In this document: positions 1 through 7,837 of the stretch, piece after piece
Position numbering within the stretch: the stretch's first letter is position 1
How the letters are laid out: every line of letters begins with the position of its first letter
NCBI RefSeq assembly: GCF_900188275.1
Contig: NZ_FZNY01000005.1
Location: 1 to 64,000, forward strand
Direction of reading: 5' to 3'
DNA: 64,000 nucleotides
DNA from: Dokdonia pacifica
GTDB lineage: Bacteria > Bacteroidota > Bacteroidia > Flavobacteriales > Flavobacteriaceae
The notes under the pieces: generated by a model
What the model was told of the DNA's origin: nothing
The model's input: the letters and a program-made list of their open reading frames with translations, nothing else
Databases searched by the model: none
Position numbers and translations under genes: made by a program

Positions 1-98
1 GAAAAAATAAAAAGCGGAATTTGTAAAAATCAGCTTGTGCACAACCGAATGGTAACAGCCATTTTCGCCCGCACTGCCCATATACAATTCCGTTGTAC
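1..98 (+). repeat. attC-like site A (partial, right part)
   Basis: The window begins inside a repeat of the family described at 622-754. The visible right arm (about 78-98) reads tatacaattcc followed by the right core GTTGTAC at 92-98. The next start codon lies 8 bases on, the spacing seen at the other sites. The left core lies outside the window or is one of the ACAAC motifs near 41. Confidence 0.55.
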
Positions 99-106
99 AA
101 CATTAG

Positions 107-613
107 ATGAAACGAGAAATCAAAATATCTGACTTTCTAAAAACAGGAAAATTTGGAACTGTAGAAATTAATGACTCAATTAAAACTGTTATTGAAAAAC
201 TTGGGGAGCCAGACGGAAATATAAATGTATCTAAACCTAATAAAGGAATTCATTACAGTATGTATGAACTGATTTTCAGCAATGACAAACTTGAATCAAT
301 TCAAAATGATCGATTTGACCCTAAATACCCTGAACTAACAGAGTTTGAAAATGATAAATTTAAACTCAATTCAGAGTTTTTAAAAGCAGATAGAATTCAG
401 AGATTAGGTGAAATAGAATCTGAACTCGATAAATTAAATATTGAATATAATATTATTGATTATTGTGATAGAAAAGCAATTAAGACGATTGGAAATGTTG
501 TAATTGACTTCAACGATGAAGTTTGGTCTGATAATCAAAATGGATTTGTAAAAATCGAGAATGTGAAGGATTATGTATTAATTGGAATTAGATACTATCC
601 TAATAATGAATAA
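107..613 (+). CDS. Hypothetical cassette protein, 168 aa
   Basis: I do not recognise a named family. The protein is small, soluble and acidic, with no signal peptide or membrane segment. Its N-terminus (residues 4-36) has the pattern DFL-x2-GKFG-x7-S-x3-VIEKLGEPD, which resembles a widespread uncharacterised family in which a short helix is followed by a GxPD turn; such small proteins are often immunity-like or cassette-borne, but that is inference. It sits alone between repeat sites A and B, with the ATG 8 bases after the core of A and the stop 8 bases before the core of B. No separate promoter is evident. Confidence 0.8.
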   Translation: MKREIKISDFLKTGKFGTVEINDSIKTVIEKLGEPDGNINVSKPNKGIHYSMYELIFSNDKLESIQNDRFDPKYPELTEFENDKFKLNSEFLKADRIQRLGEIESELDKLNIEYNIIDYCDRKAIKTIGNVVIDFNDEVWSDNQNGFVKIENVKDYVLIGIRYYPNNE

Positions 614-621
614 AAAACGTT

Positions 622-754
622 GTACAACAATGTATAACTGCAATTACGGCGGATTCGACTACGCCCGAATCCACTCGGAATTGCTAACGTCAATGCCAAA
701 TCGAAAAATAGTACTTTAAAACCCTTAACTGGCGGTTATACGAGACCGTTGTGC
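622..754 (+). repeat. attC-like site B
   Basis: Imperfect 133-bp dyad. The left core GTACAAC (622-628) and arm aatgtataactgc face the right arm ggcggttatacgagacc and right core GTTGTGC (748-754). An inner hairpin GGATTCG...CGAATCC follows the left arm. Sites M and N and half-site O share this subfamily, with the recognisable segment gcaattacggcggattcgac. Confidence 0.75.
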
Positions 755-782
755 GTCACTCTGAAAAAACTTCTGGACAATA

Positions 783-1598
783 ATGAACTACCAAACATAC
801 GAACCACATTCTGACCTAAAACCACTTGTAGATTGCTATTGGACTTTGGAAATTCCTGAACAGTCCGAACCCCAAAAACAACGAATTGTACCTGATGGCT
901 GTATTGAAATGGCATTTATTCTTGGAAATGACATAAAACGTTACACCTCCGAAAATGAATTTATACTTCAACCACGTGCAATGGTGCTCGGACAAACAAT
1001 TGAACCTTTTTACATTGAGCCAACAGGGCTTGTCAAAACATTTGCTGTCCGATTTTATCCTTATGGGTTTGCAAATTTTGTTTCTGAACCAATCAGCAAT
1101 TTGGCAAATAAGGAAACACCAATAGTTCAACTTTTTGGAACAGAAAATGCAGATGATTTGGAGCAAAAGATAATCAAGGCGGAGAATACGGAGCAACGAA
1201 TAAGTATTATCGAAAAATTTCTTTTGGATAGGTTAAATGATGAAAAGACGATTAATATAATTGTAAAAAACACCGTTGATTCCCTTTTATTCACAAACGG
1301 AAGTGCCTCAATAAACTCGATTCTGAAAGACGATTTATCAAAGCGAAGACAACTTGAAAGAAACTTCAAAAAGCAAATTGGAGTAAGTCCAAAGCAATTA
1401 GGAAAAGTAATTCGATTACAGACAGCTTTAAAAATGATACTCGATCAAAAGTCGGAAAACCTGACGGATATTGCGTATGAAAATGAATATTTTGACCAAG
1501 CCCACTTTATAAAAGACTTTAGAGAATTTACAGGAATAAACCCAAAAGAGTTTCTTACTAACGAAAACTTAACCCTTTCTGCTCTTTTTTATAAATAA
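783..1598 (+). CDS. AraC-family transcriptional regulator
   Basis: This is a 271-residue regulator. The N-terminal half (about 1-150, starting YEPHSDLKPLVDCYWTLE) matches the DUF6597-type sensor domain common before AraC domains in Bacteroidota. The C-terminal 160-262 contains the two helix-turn-helix units, with RRQLERNFKKQIGVSPK and the second-helix signature FDQAHFIKDFREFTGINPKEF. It probably controls the downstream VOC lipoprotein, which follows after 74 bases on the same strand without a repeat between them, so the two would form one cassette. The ligand is unknown. Confidence 0.88.
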   Translation: MNYQTYEPHSDLKPLVDCYWTLEIPEQSEPQKQRIVPDGCIEMAFILGNDIKRYTSENEFILQPRAMVLGQTIEPFYIEPTGLVKTFAVRFYPYGFANFVSEPISNLANKETPIVQLFGTENADDLEQKIIKAENTEQRISIIEKFLLDRLNDEKTINIIVKNTVDSLLFTNGSASINSILKDDLSKRRQLERNFKKQIGVSPKQLGKVIRLQTALKMILDQKSENLTDIAYENEYFDQAHFIKDFREFTGINPKEFLTNENLTLSALFYK

Positions 1599-1672
1599 TT
1601 CAGCGTGTCGCATTTTTACAATTTCAAACGACTTTCTACCGTTATTTTTGTTCCGTCAACAAAGAACATAAA

Positions 1673-2167
1673 ATGAAAGGAAAAATATTTATTACAATTT
1701 TGGCTTTAACCTTAGGCATTACTTCCTGCAAAAACAAAGGAACTTCTTCCACCAATTTAAATCCTACCACAGAAACAACAATCAAAAACGATAAAAATAT
1801 GAACAGTTTTATATCAATATTTGAGATTCCAGCAACAGACATTTCAAGAGCGATTAACTTTTATAGAGAAATTTTAGGTGTCGAAATTGAAAAAATGGAA
1901 TTCCCAGGAATGGAATTGGGCTTATTTCCCTACCAAGACCAAATGGTAACAGGAGTAATTATGAAAGGTGAAGGTTACGAACCTTCTGCCAGCGGAGTTA
2001 CAATATATCTGAATGGCGGAGAGAACTTGCAAACAATTCTTGATAAAGTAGAAGGAAATGGTGGAAAAATAATTATCCCTAAAACACCTCACGCTGACGA
2101 AATTGGATTTTTTGCAATTTTCCACGACTCGGAAGGGAACAAAATCGGACTTCATTCGCCTAATTAA
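1673..2167 (+). CDS. VOC (glyoxalase/bleomycin-resistance fold) lipoprotein
   Basis: A lipoprotein signal peptide ends in ITSC (C19), followed by a low-complexity linker of Thr/Lys/Asn and a VOC domain (about 43-164) with the pattern DISRAINFYREILGVEIEKM and a C-terminal FHDSEGNKIGLHSPN strand. The VOC domain starts at an internal Met (residue 44), so the lipoprotein leader may have been added to an otherwise cytoplasmic-type domain. The family covers metal-dependent lyases, dioxygenases and resistance proteins; the substrate cannot be inferred. It is cotranscribed with the AraC gene upstream and followed by site C after 12 bases. Confidence 0.85.
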   Translation: MKGKIFITILALTLGITSCKNKGTSSTNLNPTTETTIKNDKNMNSFISIFEIPATDISRAINFYREILGVEIEKMEFPGMELGLFPYQDQMVTGVIMKGEGYEPSASGVTIYLNGGENLQTILDKVEGNGGKIIIPKTPHADEIGFFAIFHDSEGNKIGLHSPN

Positions 2168-2179
2168 AAAAAAGCGAAC

Positions 2180-2310
2180 GCACAACAATGTATAAAAGCA
2201 ATAGCGGTTCGGGAGTAAACTCGAATCGTTTTTGCGTTTAATTAAGTATATTACTTACCGAAAAGTAGATGCGTTTTAATCCGCTACTGCTCTTATACTA
2301 ACCGTTGTAA
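2180..2310 (+). repeat. attC-like site C
   Basis: 131-bp dyad and the clearest member. Left core GCACAAC (2180-2186) with arm tataaaagcaatagcgg pairs with right arm ccgctactgctcttata and right core GTTGTAA (2304-2310). The arms differ by a short unpaired insertion, as in attC extrahelical bases. The inner hairpin is built on gttcgggagt and actcgaatcg. Site L is of the same subfamily. Confidence 0.8.
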
Positions 2311-2320
2311 GTAATAGAAG

Positions 2321-2377
2321 ATGAAGAATATAATAGACTCAGTAGTTTCAAAAGTAAAAGGTATTATTGCAAACTAA
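2321..2377 (+). CDS. Possible 18-residue peptide or gene remnant
   Basis: An ATG 10 bases after the right core of site C opens a frame reading MKNIIDSVVSKVKGIIAN and stop. The position is exactly where cassette genes start, and the sequence looks like the N-terminus of a longer protein, so it could be a remnant of a deleted cassette gene or a real small amphipathic peptide. Nothing else supports translation. Confidence 0.25.
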   Translation: MKNIIDSVVSKVKGIIAN

Positions 2378-2395
2378 ATTTCATTCTATTTTAAA

Positions 2396-3202
2396 ATGAT
2401 AATTCAAGAATTTCAACCAATATCAGACTTGTTAAAAAAGCATATCAAGTCTTTTTACTTTATGAAATCTACAGATAATAAAAAAACAGAATTTGTTTAT
2501 TATCCACATTTTATTGAAACCATAAATATTTTTTCTAATTCCATAGTTAAAATTAACGATCATACTTTTTGTGTTAAAAAGAGAAAAAATAGTAATTCTA
2601 TTATTTTAACAGCAACAAAAACAAAATTTAGAACTGCGATTGTAAAAGACGAATATGATATAATAGGTATTCAATTTTTTCCTTTAGCCATCAATAACTT
2701 TTTCGATAAAAATACATTTTCGAAGATTGAAAATGGCCTATACAATATTAACTATCAAGATCTTAGTCGTATCACTTTAATTGGTAGTATTGAAGATAGG
2801 ATTAACGAATTAGAACTATTGTTTATTAAAATTTTTAAGAATGGACAACTAGATTTACTTAATTCAATCATTCAATTAATTCATACCACAAAAGGAAATA
2901 TTAAAATGAATGACCTTGAAAATCAAATTGGTTTAAGTAGACGAACTATTTTAAGGCAGTTTAAAAAATATTTGCATTGTTCTTTTGAAGAGTATAAAAA
3001 CACATTGAGATTTAGATTGGCAATAGAAAATTGGTCAAGTCAAAACCAAAATACTTCAAATATTATAGGTGATATTGCCTATTATGATCAATCCGATTTC
3101 ATCAATCATTTTAAGGCACTTTCAGGTGAATCTCCAAAAAAATTATTAAATAGAATCACAAATAATCCTGAATCCTTAAAATACTTCTGGAAAGTAAAAT
3201 AA
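2396..3202 (+). CDS. AraC-family transcriptional regulator
   Basis: This 268-residue protein has the same two-part layout as the regulator at 783: an N-terminal DUF6597-like domain (EFQPISDLLKKHIKSFYFM) and C-terminal HTH units at about 170-260 (GLSRRTILRQFKKYLHCSFEEYK; YYDQSDFINHFKALSGESPKKLL). It lies 72 bases upstream of the serine hydrolase gene start at 3275 and is the likely regulator of it. Base composition is more AT-rich than that of the first AraC gene, so the two were probably acquired independently. Confidence 0.87.
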   Translation: MIIQEFQPISDLLKKHIKSFYFMKSTDNKKTEFVYYPHFIETINIFSNSIVKINDHTFCVKKRKNSNSIILTATKTKFRTAIVKDEYDIIGIQFFPLAINNFFDKNTFSKIENGLYNINYQDLSRITLIGSIEDRINELELLFIKIFKNGQLDLLNSIIQLIHTTKGNIKMNDLENQIGLSRRTILRQFKKYLHCSFEEYKNTLRFRLAIENWSSQNQNTSNIIGDIAYYDQSDFINHFKALSGESPKKLLNRITNNPESLKYFWKVK

Positions 3203-3274
3203 ATTTTGAGGATGTCTCAATTCTCCAATCATAGGTCTTCTTTATCAATTAATTTTATAAAAAATTTAGAACCA

Positions 3275-4759
3275 ATGAATACGCTCACATCAATCAATCA
3301 AAAATTTGCAACATGTTTATTATTAGCAATTACACTTCTTTTTTGTACGTCTTGCAATAGTCAAGAAAATTTTAAAAAAGAAGCCAGCTATCTATCTCTA
3401 ATTGAGAATGGACTCCTACCGAAGGTCCAAATAGAAAACGACCCTGTTTATTACCAGCTTGAAGAAAGAATGAAACATTACGGAGCAATAGGCTTCTCAT
3501 TAACCACTATAAAAGATTTTGAAATTGAAGACTCAAAAGGTTATGGTTTTTGTCAAAAGGAAAACAATATTAAGACCAATACAAATTCAGTTTTTAGAGT
3601 TGGGTCCATTAGTAAATCCTTAACTGCCATATTAATATTAAAGCTTCAAGACAAGGGTATTCTTGATATAGACACAGATATTAAAAACTATTTAAAATCA
3701 TGGAAACTACCAAAGAGTACTTTTATTGAAAACACGCCCGTAACCTTGAGAGCGTTACTTACACATACTTCAGGTTTAAAAAAACAACAGCGTGTAAAGC
3801 TAGGAGATCATGGATTTGTTAAAGGTGAACGAATATATACACTCAATGAAATTTTAGATGGTAAAACTGTTTTACAGCCCATTACGTTTACCTCAAAACC
3901 AGGAGAAGAATTTAAATACTCCAATCAAGGTTATAACCTCATAGAAAAGGTGATTGAAGATGTTACCAATCAATCTTTTGAAGATTTAGCCCAAGAACTT
4001 ATTTTAACACCATTCGAAATGACAAATAGTACTTTTAAAACAGTATATCCTGACAAAAGTAATACCACGTATTGCTATGCGTATAAGGATGAAATCGTAC
4101 ATGAAGGCTTTTATAAAAACATAGCGCAAAAATGTGGAGGAGGTCTGTTTTCTACATCGCAAGATTTAGCAAAATTCTCGATAAAAGTAGCAAACATAGT
4201 GAACGGGAAAGATGCATTCTTAAGCTCAAAACTAGCAAAGCAAATATTTTCGAAAGAAGATTACGGGTTGGGATTTGATCTTATAAAAAAAGAAGATTTA
4301 TTTCTATTTTCACATTCGGGAAGGGTACCTGGATTTTATAGCTTTATGGCTATGGATCCTCAAAAAGGTAACGGATTCGTAATGATTGTAAACTCTGACG
4401 GCGTCGATGACTTATTCAGAGAAATGTTACGCTCGGTCTCAAAAACATTCGAATATGACCTTTGGAAACCAAAACAAATCACAAAAATTGATATTGATAT
4501 AAGGGACTATAATAACTATGTGGGCAATTATAAATACGATGGTGCAGATGATAATGAAGTAATAACGGTTATTATTAAAAACAATCAACTATATTATCAA
4601 GAATTTGACGAAGATGAAGTTTATGAATACCCTTTAGTTCCCATTTCAAAAAATGTTTTTATTGATGGAATTGATGGTAATAAAATTGAATTCAAAACTA
4701 ATGGAGATGCGATTTTGGGAGCTATTTATGATGACGAGTATAGCTACACTAAAATTTAA
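3275..4759 (+). CDS. Serine hydrolase, class C beta-lactamase-like lipoprotein
   Basis: A 494-residue protein of the beta-lactamase/DD-peptidase-like family. I chose the ATG at 3275 because it gives a clean lipoprotein signal ending FCTSC (C27); a longer frame opens upstream at 3206/3212. Catalytic motifs are S111-ISK114 (SxxK), Y217-SN (YxN) and H349-SG (the KTG/HxG position). Residues about 400-494 form a C-terminal beta domain typical of family members with esterase or peptidase activity. It probably acts in the periplasm or at the outer membrane on a D-peptide, ester or beta-lactam; the substrate is unknown. It pairs with the AraC gene upstream. Confidence 0.87.
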   Translation: MNTLTSINQKFATCLLLAITLLFCTSCNSQENFKKEASYLSLIENGLLPKVQIENDPVYYQLEERMKHYGAIGFSLTTIKDFEIEDSKGYGFCQKENNIKTNTNSVFRVGSISKSLTAILILKLQDKGILDIDTDIKNYLKSWKLPKSTFIENTPVTLRALLTHTSGLKKQQRVKLGDHGFVKGERIYTLNEILDGKTVLQPITFTSKPGEEFKYSNQGYNLIEKVIEDVTNQSFEDLAQELILTPFEMTNSTFKTVYPDKSNTTYCYAYKDEIVHEGFYKNIAQKCGGGLFSTSQDLAKFSIKVANIVNGKDAFLSSKLAKQIFSKEDYGLGFDLIKKEDLFLFSHSGRVPGFYSFMAMDPQKGNGFVMIVNSDGVDDLFREMLRSVSKTFEYDLWKPKQITKIDIDIRDYNNYVGNYKYDGADDNEVITVIIKNNQLYYQEFDEDEVYEYPLVPISKNVFIDGIDGNKIEFKTNGDAILGAIYDDEYSYTKI

Positions 4760-4825
4760 AGTCTGGGTGGCTCTTCTTTAAAGCCTCTAAATCTATAATT
4801 AGCATGTTAATTTCGGAGTCTACTA

Positions 4826-4940
4826 CTTACAACAACGTTGTAGCCAATTTGAGAATGAGCTATCATGGTAACTCGAAAATATTTTGAATAGATATTGTAT
4901 GAGATTTTCCTTGTCTTAACACAATCAGAGACATAAGATT
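4826..4940. repeat. attC-like site D, degenerate or inverted
   Basis: At 4826-4843 two cores meet head to head, reading CTTACAAC then AAC then GTTGTAG. Read on the minus strand, the stretch 4840-4940 follows the stop codon of the esterase gene and carries gttaagacaaggaaaatctc (4901-4920 complement), which recurs on the + strand in site E at 5964-5983. I read this as the repeat belonging to the inverted esterase cassette, with its left core lost. Confidence 0.45.
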
Positions 4941-4944
4941 TAAG

Positions 4945-5784
4945 TCATTTAGTATCATGAAAAAAATAATTAACACCAATACCAGCCGTTAAATAATGGT
5001 TCGTTTGATGTGTTGCTTTTGGCATATAGTATGATTTCCAAATTAGGTTATCAGGCGCTTTTTTTTCTAATAGATTAATTGATAAATCAAAAGCTGTTTT
5101 CATTTTATCAACTTCATTTTCTCCCATACTCATAAATAGATTAGAACTTAAAGTAGGATTATCTTTCAGAAAATCATCAAATTTCCTCACAAAAGTATTT
5201 TCCTCTCTCCAAAGAGCTGGGCTCAATGCAATTCTAGTATTAAAAAGATTAGGTTTTACAGTTAGCGAATAAAGGACCAATAACCCTTCACGAGAATGTC
5301 CAACGATAGTTCTTTGATTATTTGTGCTATAGTTTTTCTCAACTAATGATATTACTTCACGTTCTAGATACTCTAAAAAACTATCAGCCTTACCTGTTGG
5401 AGAATTAGTTTCATCTAAATCTTGCTTTAAGTAAGGTGGTGTTAAATCGCGTTGCCTTGTCTTTTGGTCAATACTTGGTATTCCAACGACTATGACTTCA
5501 GGAATATTGCCAACACGAGAAAGTAAATCAGTGTCTGCTGCAATAGTATAGGTTAGAGAATTACCTCCTAGTACATACACTACTGGATATTGTTTCTTAT
5601 TTGTATAGTTTCTTGGTTTTTTTACTATTAACTCTCTCTTCTCTTGAAGCACTATTGATTCTATCTCGTAGGTGTCATATGTTGATGGTGTTTCTGATGT
5701 ATCTAGAATAATGAATGTCGCAAAAGCTGACATTAATGATGCTATACATGCAATCAGTATTGTATAAATTGTTCTTTTTTTCAT
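4945..5784 (-). CDS. Esterase, enterochelin-esterase-like alpha/beta hydrolase
   Basis: This 279-residue protein has an N-terminal signal anchor (5-27) and the putative esterase fold (PF00756-type). The nucleophile elbow is GHSREG with S164, and a late histidine at H259 or H263 (ATHQTNHY) completes the triad. The segment VYVLGGNSLTYTIAADTDLL and the VVGIP strand are typical of the IroE/Fes/YbbA-like group. It probably hydrolyses a siderophore or other ester in the periplasm. It is the only minus-strand gene in the first 45 kb and is bounded by 20-bp inverted copies of one repeat segment, as expected of a cassette inserted backwards. Confidence 0.83.
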   Translation of the reverse strand: MKKRTIYTILIACIASLMSAFATFIILDTSETPSTYDTYEIESIVLQEKRELIVKKPRNYTNKKQYPVVYVLGGNSLTYTIAADTDLLSRVGNIPEVIVVGIPSIDQKTRQRDLTPPYLKQDLDETNSPTGKADSFLEYLEREVISLVEKNYSTNNQRTIVGHSREGLLVLYSLTVKPNLFNTRIALSPALWREENTFVRKFDDFLKDNPTLSSNLFMSMGENEVDKMKTAFDLSINLLEKKAPDNLIWKSYYMPKATHQTNHYLTAGIGVNYFFHDTK

Positions 5785-5931
5785 TTTTATTCATTTCTAA
5801 TTACTTATTAGAAGACTCAAATAACAAAAAGGTTACAATTAATAGTACTTTTATTTAATGAATGTCATTTTTAGTTTGAAACAGTATCTTACCTAAGGAC
5901 AAGACCTATTATAGAAAACAAAAAAACTGGC

Positions 5932-6105
5932 TGCAACAACGTGTATAATTAATTACTTAGTTGGTTAAGACAAGGAAAATCTCCTACAAATTACTATCTT
6001 GTCTAGCGGAAACATTTGAGCCCAACAGCTCGCGTCTTTCCTCGAAGCTTCAGTCGCACATGCGAGCTGCAATTCCACAACTAACCTTACACAAACACGT
6101 TGTGC
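5932..6105 (+). repeat. attC-like site E (with the 333-base gene-free stretch 5785-6117)
   Basis: The longest member at 174 bp. Left part gcaacaacgtgtataattaatt starts at 5932; the right arm has cttacacaaacac before core GTTGTGC (6099-6105). The centre is enlarged and contains the segment shared with site D plus a tcgcgtc/cgcacatgcgagc dyad. Bases 5785-5931 are the upstream region of the divergent esterase gene and show no gene. The next ATG is 12 bases past the core. Confidence 0.72.
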
Positions 6106-6117
6106 CCAATTTCATAA

Positions 6118-6639
6118 ATGAGAAATATTGAAAAATTAATAAAACAAATTATTCCGCCACCAACTCGCGAAGAACGGGAAGGCTTTACTAATGATAAAAT
6201 CATTGCTGGACTTAATAAAGAAGAGTTTTTGTCAGTTGAAAAAAGATTAATTCAGGAACTTGAAGAAAATGACGACCTTTTAATTGGACAAACATTAGTC
6301 GAAATGAAATCCGAAAATGCTCTGCCAGTTCTTTCAAGAAGACTTAAGAAAAAAGATTCTCATTTTGAAAAAATTACTTGGGCTGCACTAATAAATGACT
6401 TAAAAAAGGGAGATCCCGAAATGGAAGAAATAGCCTTTGAAGCATTTGAAAAATTGGAATTCATTTATGCTGTACAAGGCAGTATTTTTATGGACTTAAT
6501 AAAGTTTAACAGCCCAAGAATAAATAAACGAATTGAAAAATTTGTGGACCATAAGTATGACTTGGTAGCTATCCACGCTAAAGCGGTTTTGAATAATAAT
6601 GGTTATGATTCCAAAAAATGGTGGGAAATTTGGAAATAA
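6118..6639 (+). CDS. HEAT-repeat-like small protein, 173 aa
   Basis: A soluble, all-helical protein without signal peptide. Residues 30-165 contain repeated helical pairs (LNKEEFLSVEKRLIQELEEN; SENALPVLSRRLKKK; YDLVAIHAKAVLNNNGY) that look like degenerate HEAT or Armadillo-type repeats. The C-terminus WWEIW is conserved-looking. The family is often of scaffold or immunity type, but no function can be assigned. It is a single-gene cassette between sites E and F, with 12 and 9 bases of spacing. Confidence 0.75.
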   Translation: MRNIEKLIKQIIPPPTREEREGFTNDKIIAGLNKEEFLSVEKRLIQELEENDDLLIGQTLVEMKSENALPVLSRRLKKKDSHFEKITWAALINDLKKGDPEMEEIAFEAFEKLEFIYAVQGSIFMDLIKFNSPRINKRIEKFVDHKYDLVAIHAKAVLNNNGYDSKKWWEIWK

Positions 6640-6648
6640 AAAAACTGA

Positions 6649-6782
6649 GTACAACAACGTGTATAATTCATTATTTGTTCTGTGACTATTCGGAAAACCC
6701 AACGGATTTACCTATGCTCTTGTTTTATTTATTAATTTAGTTCCTAACCAACACAACGAAATCATACACGAACACGTTGTAT
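6649..6782 (+). repeat. attC-like site F
   Basis: 134-bp dyad, left core GTACAAC (6649-6655) plus aacgtgtataattcatt, right arm cgaaatcatacacgaacac and core GTTGTAT (6776-6782). An inner element cggaaaaccc...cggattt follows the left arm. Same subfamily as E, G, H and I. Confidence 0.75.
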
Positions 6783-6811
6783 GCAATTATAACTCGCGTA
6801 AATCTGAAGAA

Positions 6812-7636
6812 ATGGAAGATTTAAATCAAAATATAGAAGACCATTATCTGAAAGAAGATTTATATGAAGAAATTGTCCATCGTCTTAAAGCACAAAACAT
6901 TGATTTAAATAATGTAAAAAGAGCTGATATTGCAGGTGTAGATGAATTTCATGTACGTGGAGCAACAGTTTCTAGAGAACTTGCCAATAGTATTAACATT
7001 AACGGATTAAAAGTTCTTGATGTAGGTTGTGGTTTAGGTGGGCCTTGCAGAATGCTTGCAGATGAATACAATTGTCAGACAACAGGAATAGACCTTAGTA
7101 ATGAATATATTAGAACTGCAAATAAACTATCTGAACTTGTAAATCTAAAGAATAAGACCACCTTTATTCAAGGAAATGCAACTGAACTTCCATTTGAAGA
7201 CAACCATTTTGATGTTGTTTGGACTCAACATGTTCAAATGAATATTCCGAATAAGAAAAAGTTCTATTCAGAAATTAATAGAGTATTGAAAACTGGTGGG
7301 CATTTTCTTTTTTATGACATCCTAAAAAAAGGAAATGGAGAAGTTAATTACCCAATGCCTTGGGCTAGTGATTCTAATCTCAGTTTCTTATTCAAATCAG
7401 AAGAAATGAATGACTTCTTGGAAGAGTTCGGCTTAACAAAGAAGCAATCTACAAATCATACCCAAGCAGGAATAGATTTTTTTGATGTACTTGTAGCTAA
7501 ATTAAAAGAATTAGGACCACCAAAAATGGGGTTGAACGTCCTAATGGGAGAAACTACCAAACCAAAATTAATGAACCTTTTGACTCATTTAAGATCTGGA
7601 GATCTTGAATTGAAAAGCGGAGTCTATAGAAAATAA
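6812..7636 (+). CDS. Class I SAM-dependent methyltransferase (small-molecule type)
   Basis: A 274-residue cytoplasmic enzyme. The SAM-binding motif I is VLDVGCGLGG (68-77), with an acidic residue after the second strand (TTGIDLS) and the later motif ELPFEDNHFDVVWTQHVQMNIP. The N-terminal pattern DEFHVRGATVSRELA resembles sarcosine/dimethylglycine methyltransferases and the related gene family of UbiE/sterol type. The substrate is not determined; an amine or a small lipid is possible. It is a one-gene cassette between sites F and G. Confidence 0.85.
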   Translation: MEDLNQNIEDHYLKEDLYEEIVHRLKAQNIDLNNVKRADIAGVDEFHVRGATVSRELANSININGLKVLDVGCGLGGPCRMLADEYNCQTTGIDLSNEYIRTANKLSELVNLKNKTTFIQGNATELPFEDNHFDVVWTQHVQMNIPNKKKFYSEINRVLKTGGHFLFYDILKKGNGEVNYPMPWASDSNLSFLFKSEEMNDFLEEFGLTKKQSTNHTQAGIDFFDVLVAKLKELGPPKMGLNVLMGETTKPKLMNLLTHLRSGDLELKSGVYRK

Positions 7637-7641
7637 CTATA

Positions 7642-7768
7642 GCCAACAACGTGTATAGTTAGTAATGTATAATAATGGTTCGGGAAATTCTACCGAATTT
7701 CCGCACTCTTCATTCTTTTTTGCTAATTTACTGCTTCAACACTACAAACCATACACGAATACGTTGGC
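7642..7768 (+). repeat. attC-like site G
   Basis: 127-bp dyad whose outer ends match exactly: left GCCAAC (7642-7647), right GTTGGC (7763-7768). Arms are aacgtgtatagtta and accatacacgaatac. The inner hairpin GGAAATTC...GAATTTCC is perfect. The outermost core bases differ from the neighbouring sites but covary with each other, which argues for a base-paired structure. Confidence 0.78.
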
Positions 7769-7837
7769 ATTAATTAAGAAATCGCAACGTTGTCTAATAA
7801 TTATCGTCTTTATAAAATATAACTAACAATTAATATT

